From the NCBI GenBank assembly GCA_036897485.1, contig JAYMTF010001352.1, positions 1 to 23,948 on the forward strand: a DNA stretch of 23,948 nucleotides, given 5' to 3'. The DNA comes from Pelargonium nanum. Lineage: Eukaryota > Streptophyta > Magnoliopsida > Geraniales > Geraniaceae. The notes under the pieces were generated by a model, which saw only the letters and a program-made list of their open reading frames with translations, was not told the DNA's origin and made no database searches. The position numbers and the translations under genes are program-made. Below, piece by piece: positions 11,099-19,659 of this stretch (the stretch's first letter is position 1; each line of letters begins with the position of its first letter).

Positions 11099-13317
11099 GT
11101 TCGGATTTGTTTTTTAAGCAAGTTGTTACATTTGTCTTTATACATTTGACATTTATATTTTGTATGTGTTAAACAGATACTATTGCTAGAATGCTTGATT
11201 ACTCCTGCATTTTGTTTCCTAACTGAGGATTTTCATATTTGAAGGTAGTTTATAAGGTTTCTTGTAAATTATGGTGTTATTTATATTCTGTCCATGCACT
11301 TAGAAAGAGGCTAGGACGGTAGGACCATGTGGGAAGCCATTAGCTCGGAAAAAAGATTCCCTGTTCAGTTTAGTTTTACTTTTTCGTCACTCATAGCAGC
11401 GTGGGATATGCCAAATCAATTAGCTGACTATTATTTATTTTCGCATGCACACGACATACGTATTTGATTGTATGCATCCTTGCATCCAATTTTTGACCAT
11501 AATCTCTTAGTCGTAGGTTAGAGGTTCATATACATTTTTGGAATGAAATAAAATTATGAAAATGAGTTCCTGAGAGTTGGTTATTTGGTCAAAATAGTTG
11601 GCCATGTATAGTAGTGTCAGTAGTTTTTTCTTCAAATTTCTTATACCAAATTGCCTAGCGATTGTTGGAGTTTTATTCGATACAAAGTTGTTTTACATAT
11701 ATATAAGTGAATGGTGCTTATGTCATTTGGTGCTTCTTGTTTTATTATTCTATTTACCCTCTCACTTTTGTGGGGTTATGTTGACTAACAAACTGTTTCC
11801 TTTGTAAAGAAATACACATATTTAGACAAACATGATGGCAACTGATTGTATGTTTTGCTATGGTTTAAGCTTGGAAACAGGTTGGCAATAGAAATGTAGA
11901 AGAATATAGTAATTATGAAGTTTAATAAATAATTTTATCATTCAATTTACATTTGTTTATCTTTGATGATGCTGTAGGCAATTTGTATTTTGTGTTTGTT
12001 TAAGTCATTTGAACTGAAGTGTCTGCACTTTACATTTAGCATTTTGTCGGACTTGGAATGGGATTGTGATATCATTGTCTTTTAGAACCCAGAAGTCATC
12101 TTTGTGTGAAGTTGCTCTTTTTCTAAAACATCTACTATGTGTTTTGATGTACAGACAGTTAACTGGTTAGTATGATGTACAAAGGATTTGCTCTTGTTTT
12201 CAATTGTTTGACTGAGCTGCTTTGACTCACTAAAGTCAGCCTTTCTGTATTGTATTGTATTGTATAGAATATTTGTATTTTGATTTTGACCTTGTCTCAT
12301 AATGCTCAAATGATTGATGTGTACTCAGTTCACCAAGTCAGATCTTTAGTTTTTGTTTGCTATTGATGGCAGCTATCACAAGTAATAGACTTTTGGTGAT
12401 TTTTGCTGTAAGTTAGGTGAGTTATGGATTCATTTCTGGTTGGGAAGTGTTCATTACAAGTTTGAACACAAAATTCAAGTTTGAGGATTTGTTGTACTTT
12501 GTTAGACTTTAGAGATGCTCCTGAACAGTGGTTGGTTTGCTCAAAAAACCATTCTAGGGTATGTGATCAAGGCTTTTTTCTGACATTGCCCACAAACTGA
12601 CTTGATTTCAATGTTAAATCTTTTTATACAATGTCAACTATATGATATTGCAATTGAGCTTTGATTATTTATTTTGTTTTTATAGTTGACCCATCTAAAT
12701 GCATGTATCAATTCTTACATTTTTATCATTATTATTATTATATACAATTAAAGTTATTTAAAAAATCATCTGAAAGAGCTATTATAAAGAGATATATATT
12801 TTTCATGGGCCACATAGTTGAATTCAGATCATTTGACAATGAGTGAAAAATGATTGGTTTTTGTTTGTTTGACTTCAATTAATTAAAGAACTCAATAAGC
12901 TATTGGTCAAGGTAAATAGGTGTTTCATTTGCTTACACAAGGGAAGCAATTGGTTGGAGAAATCTTCTATAAACAATACATATAAACAAGTATAAGAACA
13001 ATAAATTAATCTCCAAATCTTGCTTGGATTGGGTCAAAGGTAAAATGAGACTCATAATTTACTTGTGAAAGCTAGTATTGTACATGTTCAATCCCTACAA
13101 ATTAGGATTCATTGTGTACTCAATAAATGTTGAATTTGTCATATTCAAGCTGTGAATGAGACAGTTCCAGCAACTTGATCATGCACAGCTTACAATTTTT
13201 TTTTTTGCTGCAAGTATTGTTGACTCCATCCACAATGAGGCTTTGTATTAGTTTTATAGATGTTTAAATAACTCAACTTGTGAGGCAGAGAGCTTGGTTG
13301 GGTCAACAACTGTGTCC
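11099..13317. other. Long AT-rich intergenic spacer between TAF10 and the first GLR gene
   Basis: No gene supported on either strand; open frames here are short, AT-driven and unlike known proteins. The first few hundred bases are presumably TAF10 3' UTR; no clear AATAAA close to the stop, though one lies near 11548. A pentamer microsatellite (TGTAT)x4 is at 12246-12265. Bases 12640-12900 are very AT-rich. A T run at about 13196-13205 and a 110-base stretch lead to the GLR start, and this last 200-300 bases is likely the receptor's promoter and 5' UTR. I see no clear TATA box at the expected distance, and no recognisable transposon ends. Confidence 0.45.
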
Positions 13318-16300
13318 ATGGAGAAAGAGATCCATATTCATCTTCCTATTCCTTCAAAACTTGCTCTCAGTCTCTTCTTCTTATTGTTCTTATTTCTGTC
13401 TATGTTGTCTGCAACAGAGGCACAGAACACAACAATCCCAGAGAAAGTGAATGTGAATGTGGGTGTGGTTCTTAACCTAGAGAGGTTGGGTGGGAAGATA
13501 TGGTTGAGTTGCATCATGATGGCTCTATCAGACTTCTATGCCTCAAATGATCACTACAAAACCAGACTTCTCTTACACAGCAGGGACTCCAAGATTGATG
13601 TCATTGGTGCAGCTGCACAAGGTACTCTCTCTCTCTCTCTAACTCATTGACTAGTTCTTTATCTTCTCTCTCTATGTATGATTGATGCTTTTTATGGTCT
13701 ATGGAGTAGCTCTTCCCTTTCCCATAACCCCTTTGTTATACAAGTTTGATGCTAGAGCCATTGAGGACTTTTCTTGGGGTTATGTTCTAGTTACATATAC
13801 TTATAAGGCTAAATGTCAGTTTCACATTCTCTTAAAATACCAAATTTAGCATGTTTTTTGCAAAACAAAACTACTACTAGATACATCACAAATGTTGTAC
13901 AAGTACTGTTGTATAGAGAACATAGCAGAACATTGACTTTGTATTATAGGAAGAAACCATGAAGCTTAACTTTGAATTTGGCTTGATAAAAATGAGTAAA
14001 CTAATTAAGCCATTACATGCTATGTTTCTTTGTAACTAATCTAAGACCTTATGCTTATCAGGTCAATCTGGCAAACATTGACAGGTTTTGTTTTCCTTTT
14101 ACCTATTTGAAAACACAGCTATAGACCTGATAAAACATGAAGAAGTAGAAGCCATCTTGGGGCCAGAGTCATCAATGCAAGCCAACTTTATCATTGATCT
14201 TGGAGAGGCAGCTCATGTGCCCATTGTGACATTTTCTGCAACTAGTCCTTCTCTTACTTCCATTCGGAGCGAATATTTTATTCGAGCTACACAAAACGAC
14301 TCGTCTCAAGTGAAAGCCATAAGTGCACTTGTTCAAGCATTTGGATGGAGACAAGCAGTGCCTATTTATGTAGACAACCAGTTTGGTGAGGGAATAATTC
14401 CTTATCTGACTGATGCCTTGCAAGAAGTTGACACTCAAGTCCCCTACAGATGTGCCATTCATCTAAATTCCTCGGATGATGAAATCGGTGAGGAGCTTTA
14501 CAAGTTGATGACAATGCAAACTAGAGTTTTCATTGTGCACATGTTACCTTCTCTTGCTGCTCGGGTTTTTACCAAAGCTAAAGAAATCGGGATGATGAAG
14601 GAAGGCTATGTTTGGATCTTGAGTGATGGAATAGCTGATGAATTGAGTTCCATTGGTTCCACTGTCATTGATTCCATGCAAGGAGTACTGGGGATAAAGA
14701 CTCATGTTCCGGATTCAGGAGAGCTCGAATCCTTCAGAGGTCGATGGAAAATGAAATTTCAGCAGGACAATCCAATGATTTCTGATGCAAATTTAGACAT
14801 TTTTGGATTGTGGGCTCATGATGCTGCTGTGGCACTAGCCATGGCAGTTGAGAAGGCTGGCATTACAAACTCTTCCTTCCACAAGACAAATGATTCTAGC
14901 AGTGCAAGTGATCTTCAAAATTTTGGAGTCTCTCAAAATGGTCCGAAACTCCTCCAAGCACTATCAAGTTCTAGTTTCAAAGGTCTTACCGGAGATTTCC
15001 ATCTCGTTAATGGGCAACTACAATCATCAACTTTCCAGATTGTGAACATAATTGGCAATGGTTGGAGAAGGATTGGGTTTTGGACACCACAAAGTGGACT
15101 AGTAAACAACTTGAGTTCGGCAAATACAAGCACCTATTCTACATCTAAGGCAAATCTTGGACCTGTTATATGGCCCGGGGAGTCTACTTCTGTTCCTAAG
15201 GGTTGGGAAATTCCTACGAACGAGAAGAAACTGAGAATAGGAGTTCCAAGGAAAGATGGTTTTAGTGAATTCGTAAAGGTGACACGAAACAACATCACTA
15301 ATGCAACAACTGCTACTGGATTCTGCATAGAAGTCTTCAATGCTGTGATGCAGGAATTGCCATATGTGGTTCCTTACGAGTTCATCCCCTTTGAAAAGCC
15401 GAATGGTGAGATGGGAGGTACTTACAATGATATGATCTATCAAGTGTTCCTTCAGGTCAGTTGAGATCTCCTCAGGAGAAAGTCCTCATTCTTGATTCAT
15501 TTCTTGACCCTACTGATAATGATATTCTTATCTTTCCTTTTCTTTATGTCAATGGACAGAAATTTGATGCTGTTGTTGGAGACGTAACCATTATAGCAAA
15601 CAGGTCTAACTACGTCGATTTCACGTTGCCATACACTGAATCTGGTGTTTCCATGGTAGTTCCAGTCAAAGACAAGAAGGAGAATAATGCATGGGTTTTC
15701 TTGAAGCCTTTGACTTGGGATCTTTGGGCAGCAAGTGCTTGTTTCTTTATGTTCATTGGCTTTATAGTGTGGTCTCTTGAACATCGAATAAATCCAGAGT
15801 TTCGCGGGCCTCTATCACAGCAAATTGGCACTAGTTTCTGGTTCTCCTTCTCAACCATGGTTTTTGCACATAGTATGATATTTCCCATTTCCCTTCACTT
15901 CACTTCCTTATTATACATATATTGTTTCAACTTAAATATTACTAAGCACTTCCTTATTATACATATATTGTTTCAACTTAAATATAATTACTAAGCACTT
16001 CCTTGAATAAATATGGTTTTGCATTTCCTGTTTACAGGGGAGAGAGTTGTGAGCAACTTGGGTAGATTTGTGGTGATTGTATGGTGTTTTGTGGTGCTCA
16101 CTCTCACTCAGAGCTACACAGCCAGTTTAGCCTCTCTTTTAACAGTTCAACAGCTTCAGCCAACAGTCACTGATGTGCATCAACTCATTAAAAATGGGGA
16201 CAATGTTGGCTACAAACAGGGTTCTTTTGTTTTTGAAATCTTGTTAAACATGGGTTTCAACGAAACCAAGCTACAAATTTATAATTCTCCTGAAAAATGG

Positions 16301-17108
16301 GATGACCTATTCTCAAAAGGTAGCGCCAAAGGTGGCATTGCTGCTGCTTTCGACGAGGTCCCATACATTAAGCTATTTCTTGCACAATATTGCTCTAAGT
16401 ACACCATGGTTGAACCCACATTTCACACCGGCGGGTTTGGATTTGTATGTCCTTTCTCGCTTCCTCTTCTCTTAATCTCTCTTTGTCACACGTACGAGCT
16501 ATAATTTTCAGATATGTGAGTATGTGACACTGGTTTTGTGGTTAAATTTATAGGTGTTCCCAAAAGGTTCTCCACTAGTAGCTGATGTTTCAAGGGCAAT
16601 CTTGAATGTGACCCAAGGGGATAAAATGAAAGGAATTGAAAATGCATGGTTTGGACCCAATACCATGAATTGTCCAGATCCTAGCACATTGATACTTTCA
16701 AATAGTCTTGGTCTAGAGAGCTTTTGGGGCTTGTTCCTCATTGCTGGAGTTGCTTCATTCTTGGCTCTCACCATATCTACAGTAATGTTCCTTTATGAGC
16801 ATAGGCATGTGTTGATGCAGTTTGATCCAGAGACCTCAATATGGAGCAGAATGGGTGTTTTGTTCAGAAAATTTGATGGTAAAGACTACAGGTCACACAC
16901 TTTTAGGAACAGTCAAGTGCAAGACACAAATGGTATGTATGCAGTTGGTGCCTCAACTCCATCAAGCCAAGGAACAGCAGCTTGTGCTGGATTTGATGAT
17001 CCAAATCTTGGTGGTGAAGCATCTACATCAGAGTCAGGTATTGAGCTAACCAGCCCAAATCAGGAGAGACCATTGTTAAGTGTTGAGATTGTTCATGACA
17101 ACAATTAA
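13318..17108 (+). CDS. GLR2-like: Glutamate receptor-like channel, GLR2 clade, intact five-exon gene (first copy)
   Basis: Exons: 13318-13621, 14119-15455, 15560-15872, 16038-16444, 16554-17108; 971 residues, full family length. GLRs are plasma-membrane, amino-acid-gated, calcium-permeable cation channels. Residues 1-35 form a signal peptide with a strong hydrophobic core and likely cut after TEA. The amino-terminal (ANF receptor) domain spans about 40-460 (GPESSMQANF, YFIRATQNDSSQ, AFGWRQAVPIYVDNQFGEG). LBD half S1 runs from KKLRIGVP (471) and includes VGDVTIIANR, whose R562 is the ligand-carboxylate arginine, and DFTLPYTESGVSM. M1 is about 602-620, the pore loop 638-650 (FWFSFSTMVFAH), and M3 661-683 with the SYTAS gate at 677-681. 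S2 has D757/E758 (FDEVPY) and C770 with C827, the usual disulfide. M4 is about 845-868, then a cytosolic tail ending near IELTSPNQERP. The first in-frame ATG is 13318; the open frame upstream lacks an ATG. Arabidopsis GLR2.7-2.9 act in immune calcium influx; the same role here is inference. Confidence 0.94.
15901..16004 (+). repeat. Tandem duplication in intron 3 of the first GLR gene
   Basis: A 46-base unit at 15901-15946 starting CACTTCCTTATTATACATAT is repeated at 15947-15995. The second copy is identical apart from a 3-base insertion near its end. The first 9 bases of a third copy follow (15996-16004). It fills most of the 165-base intron and does not touch the splice sites. Confidence 0.9.
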
Positions 17109-17729
17109 TGCAGAATATTGCAGATGTTGTGTATATATAGTTGTAGATGGATATAGAATTAGCAGTGTATTTGTATTCCACTAACAAAGAAGCAATTCTT
17201 TACAGCAATAACAGAAGATGATTAACAGCAATAGCAGCAAATTTGTTTATTCTTGTAAGTCCTTATCTTGCTTGACCTAATTGGGGCAGTTCATTGAATA
17301 TTCACTAAGATTACTAAGATAATTACAATGTTCCATACAGATTAGCTGACTTTACAAAGTTCCAGTTTATGTACAATTCAGATTTTGGACTTACCCTTCA
17401 ATTTCAATATAAATATGTTGCAAGAAGTCCATGGATCACAATAAGAGGTTTGGAAGACAAAAAAGGATCTGACATTACCTTACAAGGGCCAATTCCAAGG
17501 TTTTCTTAGTTAGGGTTCAAATTAATTATTCTAAACCAATCTTTGTGCTTGAACAACCATCGTCGGGGCAAGTGGCTTAAGGCGCTTGCTTCTCCTGAGG
17601 TCTCAGGCTCGAGCCTCGGCTGTTACGTTTGCTTATAAACAAGAAGAAGATCAGGACAGCTTGGTTATTATATATCAGAAGCTGCATGCATATATGCATA
17701 ATCAAAATATAGAGAAGGTTTCAACTTAC
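17109..17729. other. Spacer between convergent GLR genes
   Basis: This holds the 3' UTR of the upstream GLR gene (AT-rich, no canonical AATAAA), imperfect AGCAATA/ACAGCAATAACAG repeats at about 17195-17245, and a SINE-like element at about 17558-17650. I searched it on the minus strand for the missing last GLR exon (VFPKGSPLVAD through M4 and tail) and found nothing, so the inverted pseudogene is truncated at its 3' end. Confidence 0.6.
17555..17655 (+). mobile_element. tRNA-derived SINE-like element
   Basis: TGGCTTAAGGCG (17573-17584) fits the RNA polymerase III A box (TRGYNNANNNG) and GGCTCGAGCC (17606-17615) fits the B box (GGTTCGANYCC, one mismatch). Both are on the + strand and in the right order, with the B box about 33 bases after the A box. 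The block is far richer in G+C than its AT-rich surroundings, and it runs into an A/G-rich stretch (aagaagaaga, about 17641-17650) as SINE tails do. It lacks a proper acceptor stem and anticodon arm, so it is not a tRNA gene. Ends and target duplications are not clear. Confidence 0.5.
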
Positions 17730-18783
17730 AAAGCCAAACCCATCAGTCTTGTATATTTGCTCTAACTGTGGTATAGTTGGAGCAATGTTTTGCAAGAAAA
17801 AAGCCTCATGTAAGGGACTTCATCAACAGCAACAGCAGCAATGCCACCATTTTCACTTCCTAATGACAGAAGCTGGTCGCATTCCTCAACAGATTTGTAC
17901 ATTTTAAGGTTGGAACATTCCTTGAACTTGTACATCTTCAAGATGTCCACAACAAAAGACTCCTTGAGATATCCTACACTCTCCCCTTTCGTTACGAGCT
18001 CGTTCAAGTCACTCAGCTGCAACTGCTGAACTGTCAGCATTGAAGTGAGACTGGCCGTGTAGCTTTGAGTGATGATCAGCACCACATAAAGCCATATAAT
18101 CACAACAAACCTGCCCAGGTTGCTCACTACCCTCTCCCCTGTAATTGCAAATGTCATGTTTCAGTTCAAGTACTCAATGTAAATTGGTTAGGAACTTAAG
18201 TAGCCAATTAGAAGGAAATGGAAATTACTGTGTGCAAACACCATGGTTGAGAAGGTTCCATCTTGATATGTGGGAGGTCCCTGGAAGTCTTCGTTGATTC
18301 AGTGTTCGAGAACCCAAACTACAAATCCAATGAAGACAAAGAAACAAGCACTTGTCATCCACAGGTCCCATGTCAGGAGCTTCAAGAAAACCCAGGAGTT
18401 TTTCTGTCTTTTGTCTTTGATTGGCACCACCATTGATACTCCTGATTCTGTGTATGGCAGTGTGAAGTCCACATATTGTGACCTGTTAGCTAACATTGCT
18501 GTATCTTCCACCAAAGTATCATAGTTCTGCTCACAGTGACAAAGAAACAATAGTAAACAAATGGTGTTTATTTTATGTGAGAATTGGAAAAATGAAGAGG
18601 TCAACTAACCTTGAGATACACCTGATAAATCAAGTCATTGTAAGTACCAGTAGTGTTGCCATCTGGGTTTGCAAAGAGAATGTACTCATATTTAACAGCA
18701 TATGTATTCTGTGCCATTGCAGAGAGCAGAGAACAAATGTATATGAAAACACAGATTGCAAGTTTGGTAGGATTGTCCTCCAT
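17730..18783 (-). pseudogene. GLR pseudogene, inverted, lacking most of the amino-terminal domain and M4
   Basis: Remnant exons on the minus strand: 18783-18610, 18526-18229, 18138-17730. Exon 1 encodes a signal peptide nearly identical to that of the downstream GLR (MEDNPTKLAIC..., 1-27), then jumps directly to the middle of S1 (GTYNDLIYQVYLK), skipping about 420 residues. The junction is near 18704. Exon 2 carries the ANR ligand motif, DFTLPYTESGVSM and M1, then TGA at 18301-18299 in place of the Arg codon after EH (codon 134). Just after it five pore residues (SFWFS) are missing in frame, near 18255. Exon 3 carries M3 with SYTAS and S2, but has an extra T in a T6 run (17802-17797) and an extra A near 17763, both shifting the frame, and a small GTTGCT expansion before DEVPY. 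The last exon (M4 and tail) is absent. Splice sites all remain GT-AG. No channel can be made; a 133-residue secreted or membrane fragment is the most that could be translated. Confidence 0.92.
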
Positions 18784-18966
18784 TGTTTGGTAAGTTACTA
18801 AGAAGGTCCATGTTCTCTTATTTATATTGAAAAACACATATCTTTGTTTAGAATGTAAATCACAATGCAGTTTCTTTGTTGTCTTCATCACTACATAGGA
18901 TTCCTTCACAAGAAACTGAGAATGTCTTGTTCCGTAATTATAAGATTTTATAATTTAATCTTGAGG
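18705..18966 (-). repeat. Inverted repeat, left arm: promoter and signal-peptide region of the GLR pseudogene
   Basis: Read on the minus strand, these bases match 19388-19659 read on the plus strand almost throughout. Shared blocks include AAATTATAAAATCTTATAAT (one flanking mismatch), TTCTCAGTTTCTTGTGAAGG, ACATTCTAAACAAAG, the TATA region, and the start of the coding exon. One gap of about 12 bases falls between the first two blocks. The match stops sharply after MAQNT in the protein, where the pseudogene's internal deletion begins. The outer edge is at about 18966. Confidence 0.88.
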
Positions 18967-19071
18967 TTTGTATGGTTTGCAGAAACTTCCCATGTTGGTG
19001 AAAATGTCTCTATCTGATGGAAGTTCCATTAAGTTTCCCAATGTGTCATTAGTTGCCAAATAAAAACAAAA

Positions 19072-19115
19072 AGCTAATTGCATTACAAAAAAATAGCTAA
19101 TTGCATTACAAAAAA
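19072..19115 (+). repeat. Short tandem repeat in the divergent GLR promoter
   Basis: A unit AGCTAATTGCATTACAAAAA, plus two or three further A/T bases, occurs at 19072-19094 and again immediately at 19095-19115. Confidence 0.85.
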
Positions 19116-19180
19116 GGCTAAAAGGGATTAACTATGCTGCAAGTAGCATGTTATTGCCTATTTGCATTGTTGACATTTAG

Positions 19181-19373
19181 AAAATTCCATGAAGTTCCCA
19201 ACTTTAACTGAGACAAATGCTCATTGGTTCATCCCTCCAACCCAACCTCCCTTCCCATTCACACCTTGAATATAAAGATGCTGAACAAAACATCCTTAGT
19301 TTCTTGTTATCGAATCCTACGAAGTAATTAAGAATCCATGAAAACCCAACTCTGACTGAGATAAATGCTCATC
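19181..19373 (+). repeat. Pair of degenerate direct repeats in the divergent GLR promoter
   Basis: About 40 bases at 19183-19224 (ATTCCATGAAGTTCCCAACT, then an ACTGAGACAAATGCTCAT block) recur in altered form at 19332-19373 (AATCCATGAAAACCCAACTC, then ACTGAGATAAATGCTCAT). Spacing is about 150 bases. A weaker third relative may lie at 19019-19043. Confidence 0.6.
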
Positions 19374-19387
19374 CTCTTAGATATTGC

Positions 19388-19659
19388 CTTCAAGATTGAA
19401 TTATAAAATCTTATAATTCTCAGTTTCTTGTGAAGGAGTCCTATGTAGTGATGAAGACAACAAAGAAACTGTATGTAGATTAAATAGGGTTTTTTCATTA
19501 AATTTACATTCTAAACAAAGATTTGTGTTTTCAATATAAATTAGAGAACATGTACCTTCTTTAGTAACTTATCAAACAATGGAGGACAATCCTACCAAAC
19601 TTGCAATCTGTATTTTCTTATACATTTGTTCTATGTTCTCTGCAATGGCACAGAATACA
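19388..19659 (+). repeat. Inverted repeat, right arm: promoter and signal-peptide region of the second GLR gene
   Basis: This is the partner of the arm at 18705-18966. It includes the TATA box, 5' UTR, start codon and the first 27 codons of the intact gene, and diverges from the pseudogene after the codons for MAQNT. By eye roughly 85-90 percent of positions agree; a proper alignment would give the exact value. Confidence 0.88.

Larger units (their letters stand above)
18784..19578. promoter_or_regulatory. Divergent promoter region between the GLR pseudogene and the second GLR gene
   Basis: The two start codons are 795 bases apart and point away from each other. Each side has a TATAAA in near-identical context (CAATATAAATNAGAGAACAT): 18826-18821 on minus and 19535-19540 on plus, about 40 bases before each ATG. 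Between the inverted arms is a unique core of about 420 bases (18967-19387) with two small repeat sets. It has no gene. A 4-codon ATG frame (19550-19564) precedes the second GLR start, but it is so near the TATA box that it may not be transcribed. Confidence 0.6.

Noticed and set aside
13294-13317. Upstream extension of the first GLR open frame
   Set aside because: The frame is open but position 13294 is TTG, not ATG. The first ATG is 13318, and it gives a proper signal peptide.
14088-15464. 458-codon open frame taken as a separate gene
   Set aside because: Its first 31 bases are intron and its end reads past the donor at 15456; it is exon 2 of the five-exon GLR gene.
17562-17630. A tRNA gene on the plus strand
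   Set aside because: A- and B-box-like motifs are present, but I could not fold a matching acceptor stem or anticodon arm; a SINE is the better reading.
17762-18157. 131-codon minus-strand frame as an independent intact gene
   Set aside because: It begins inside an intron and ends at a stop produced by a +1 shift; it is exon 3 of the GLR pseudogene.
19550-19564. Four-codon upstream open frame before the second GLR start
   Set aside because: It lies only about 10 bases after the TATA box, so the transcript probably starts after it. It is absent as such in the inverted copy, where the equivalent ATG opens a different frame.
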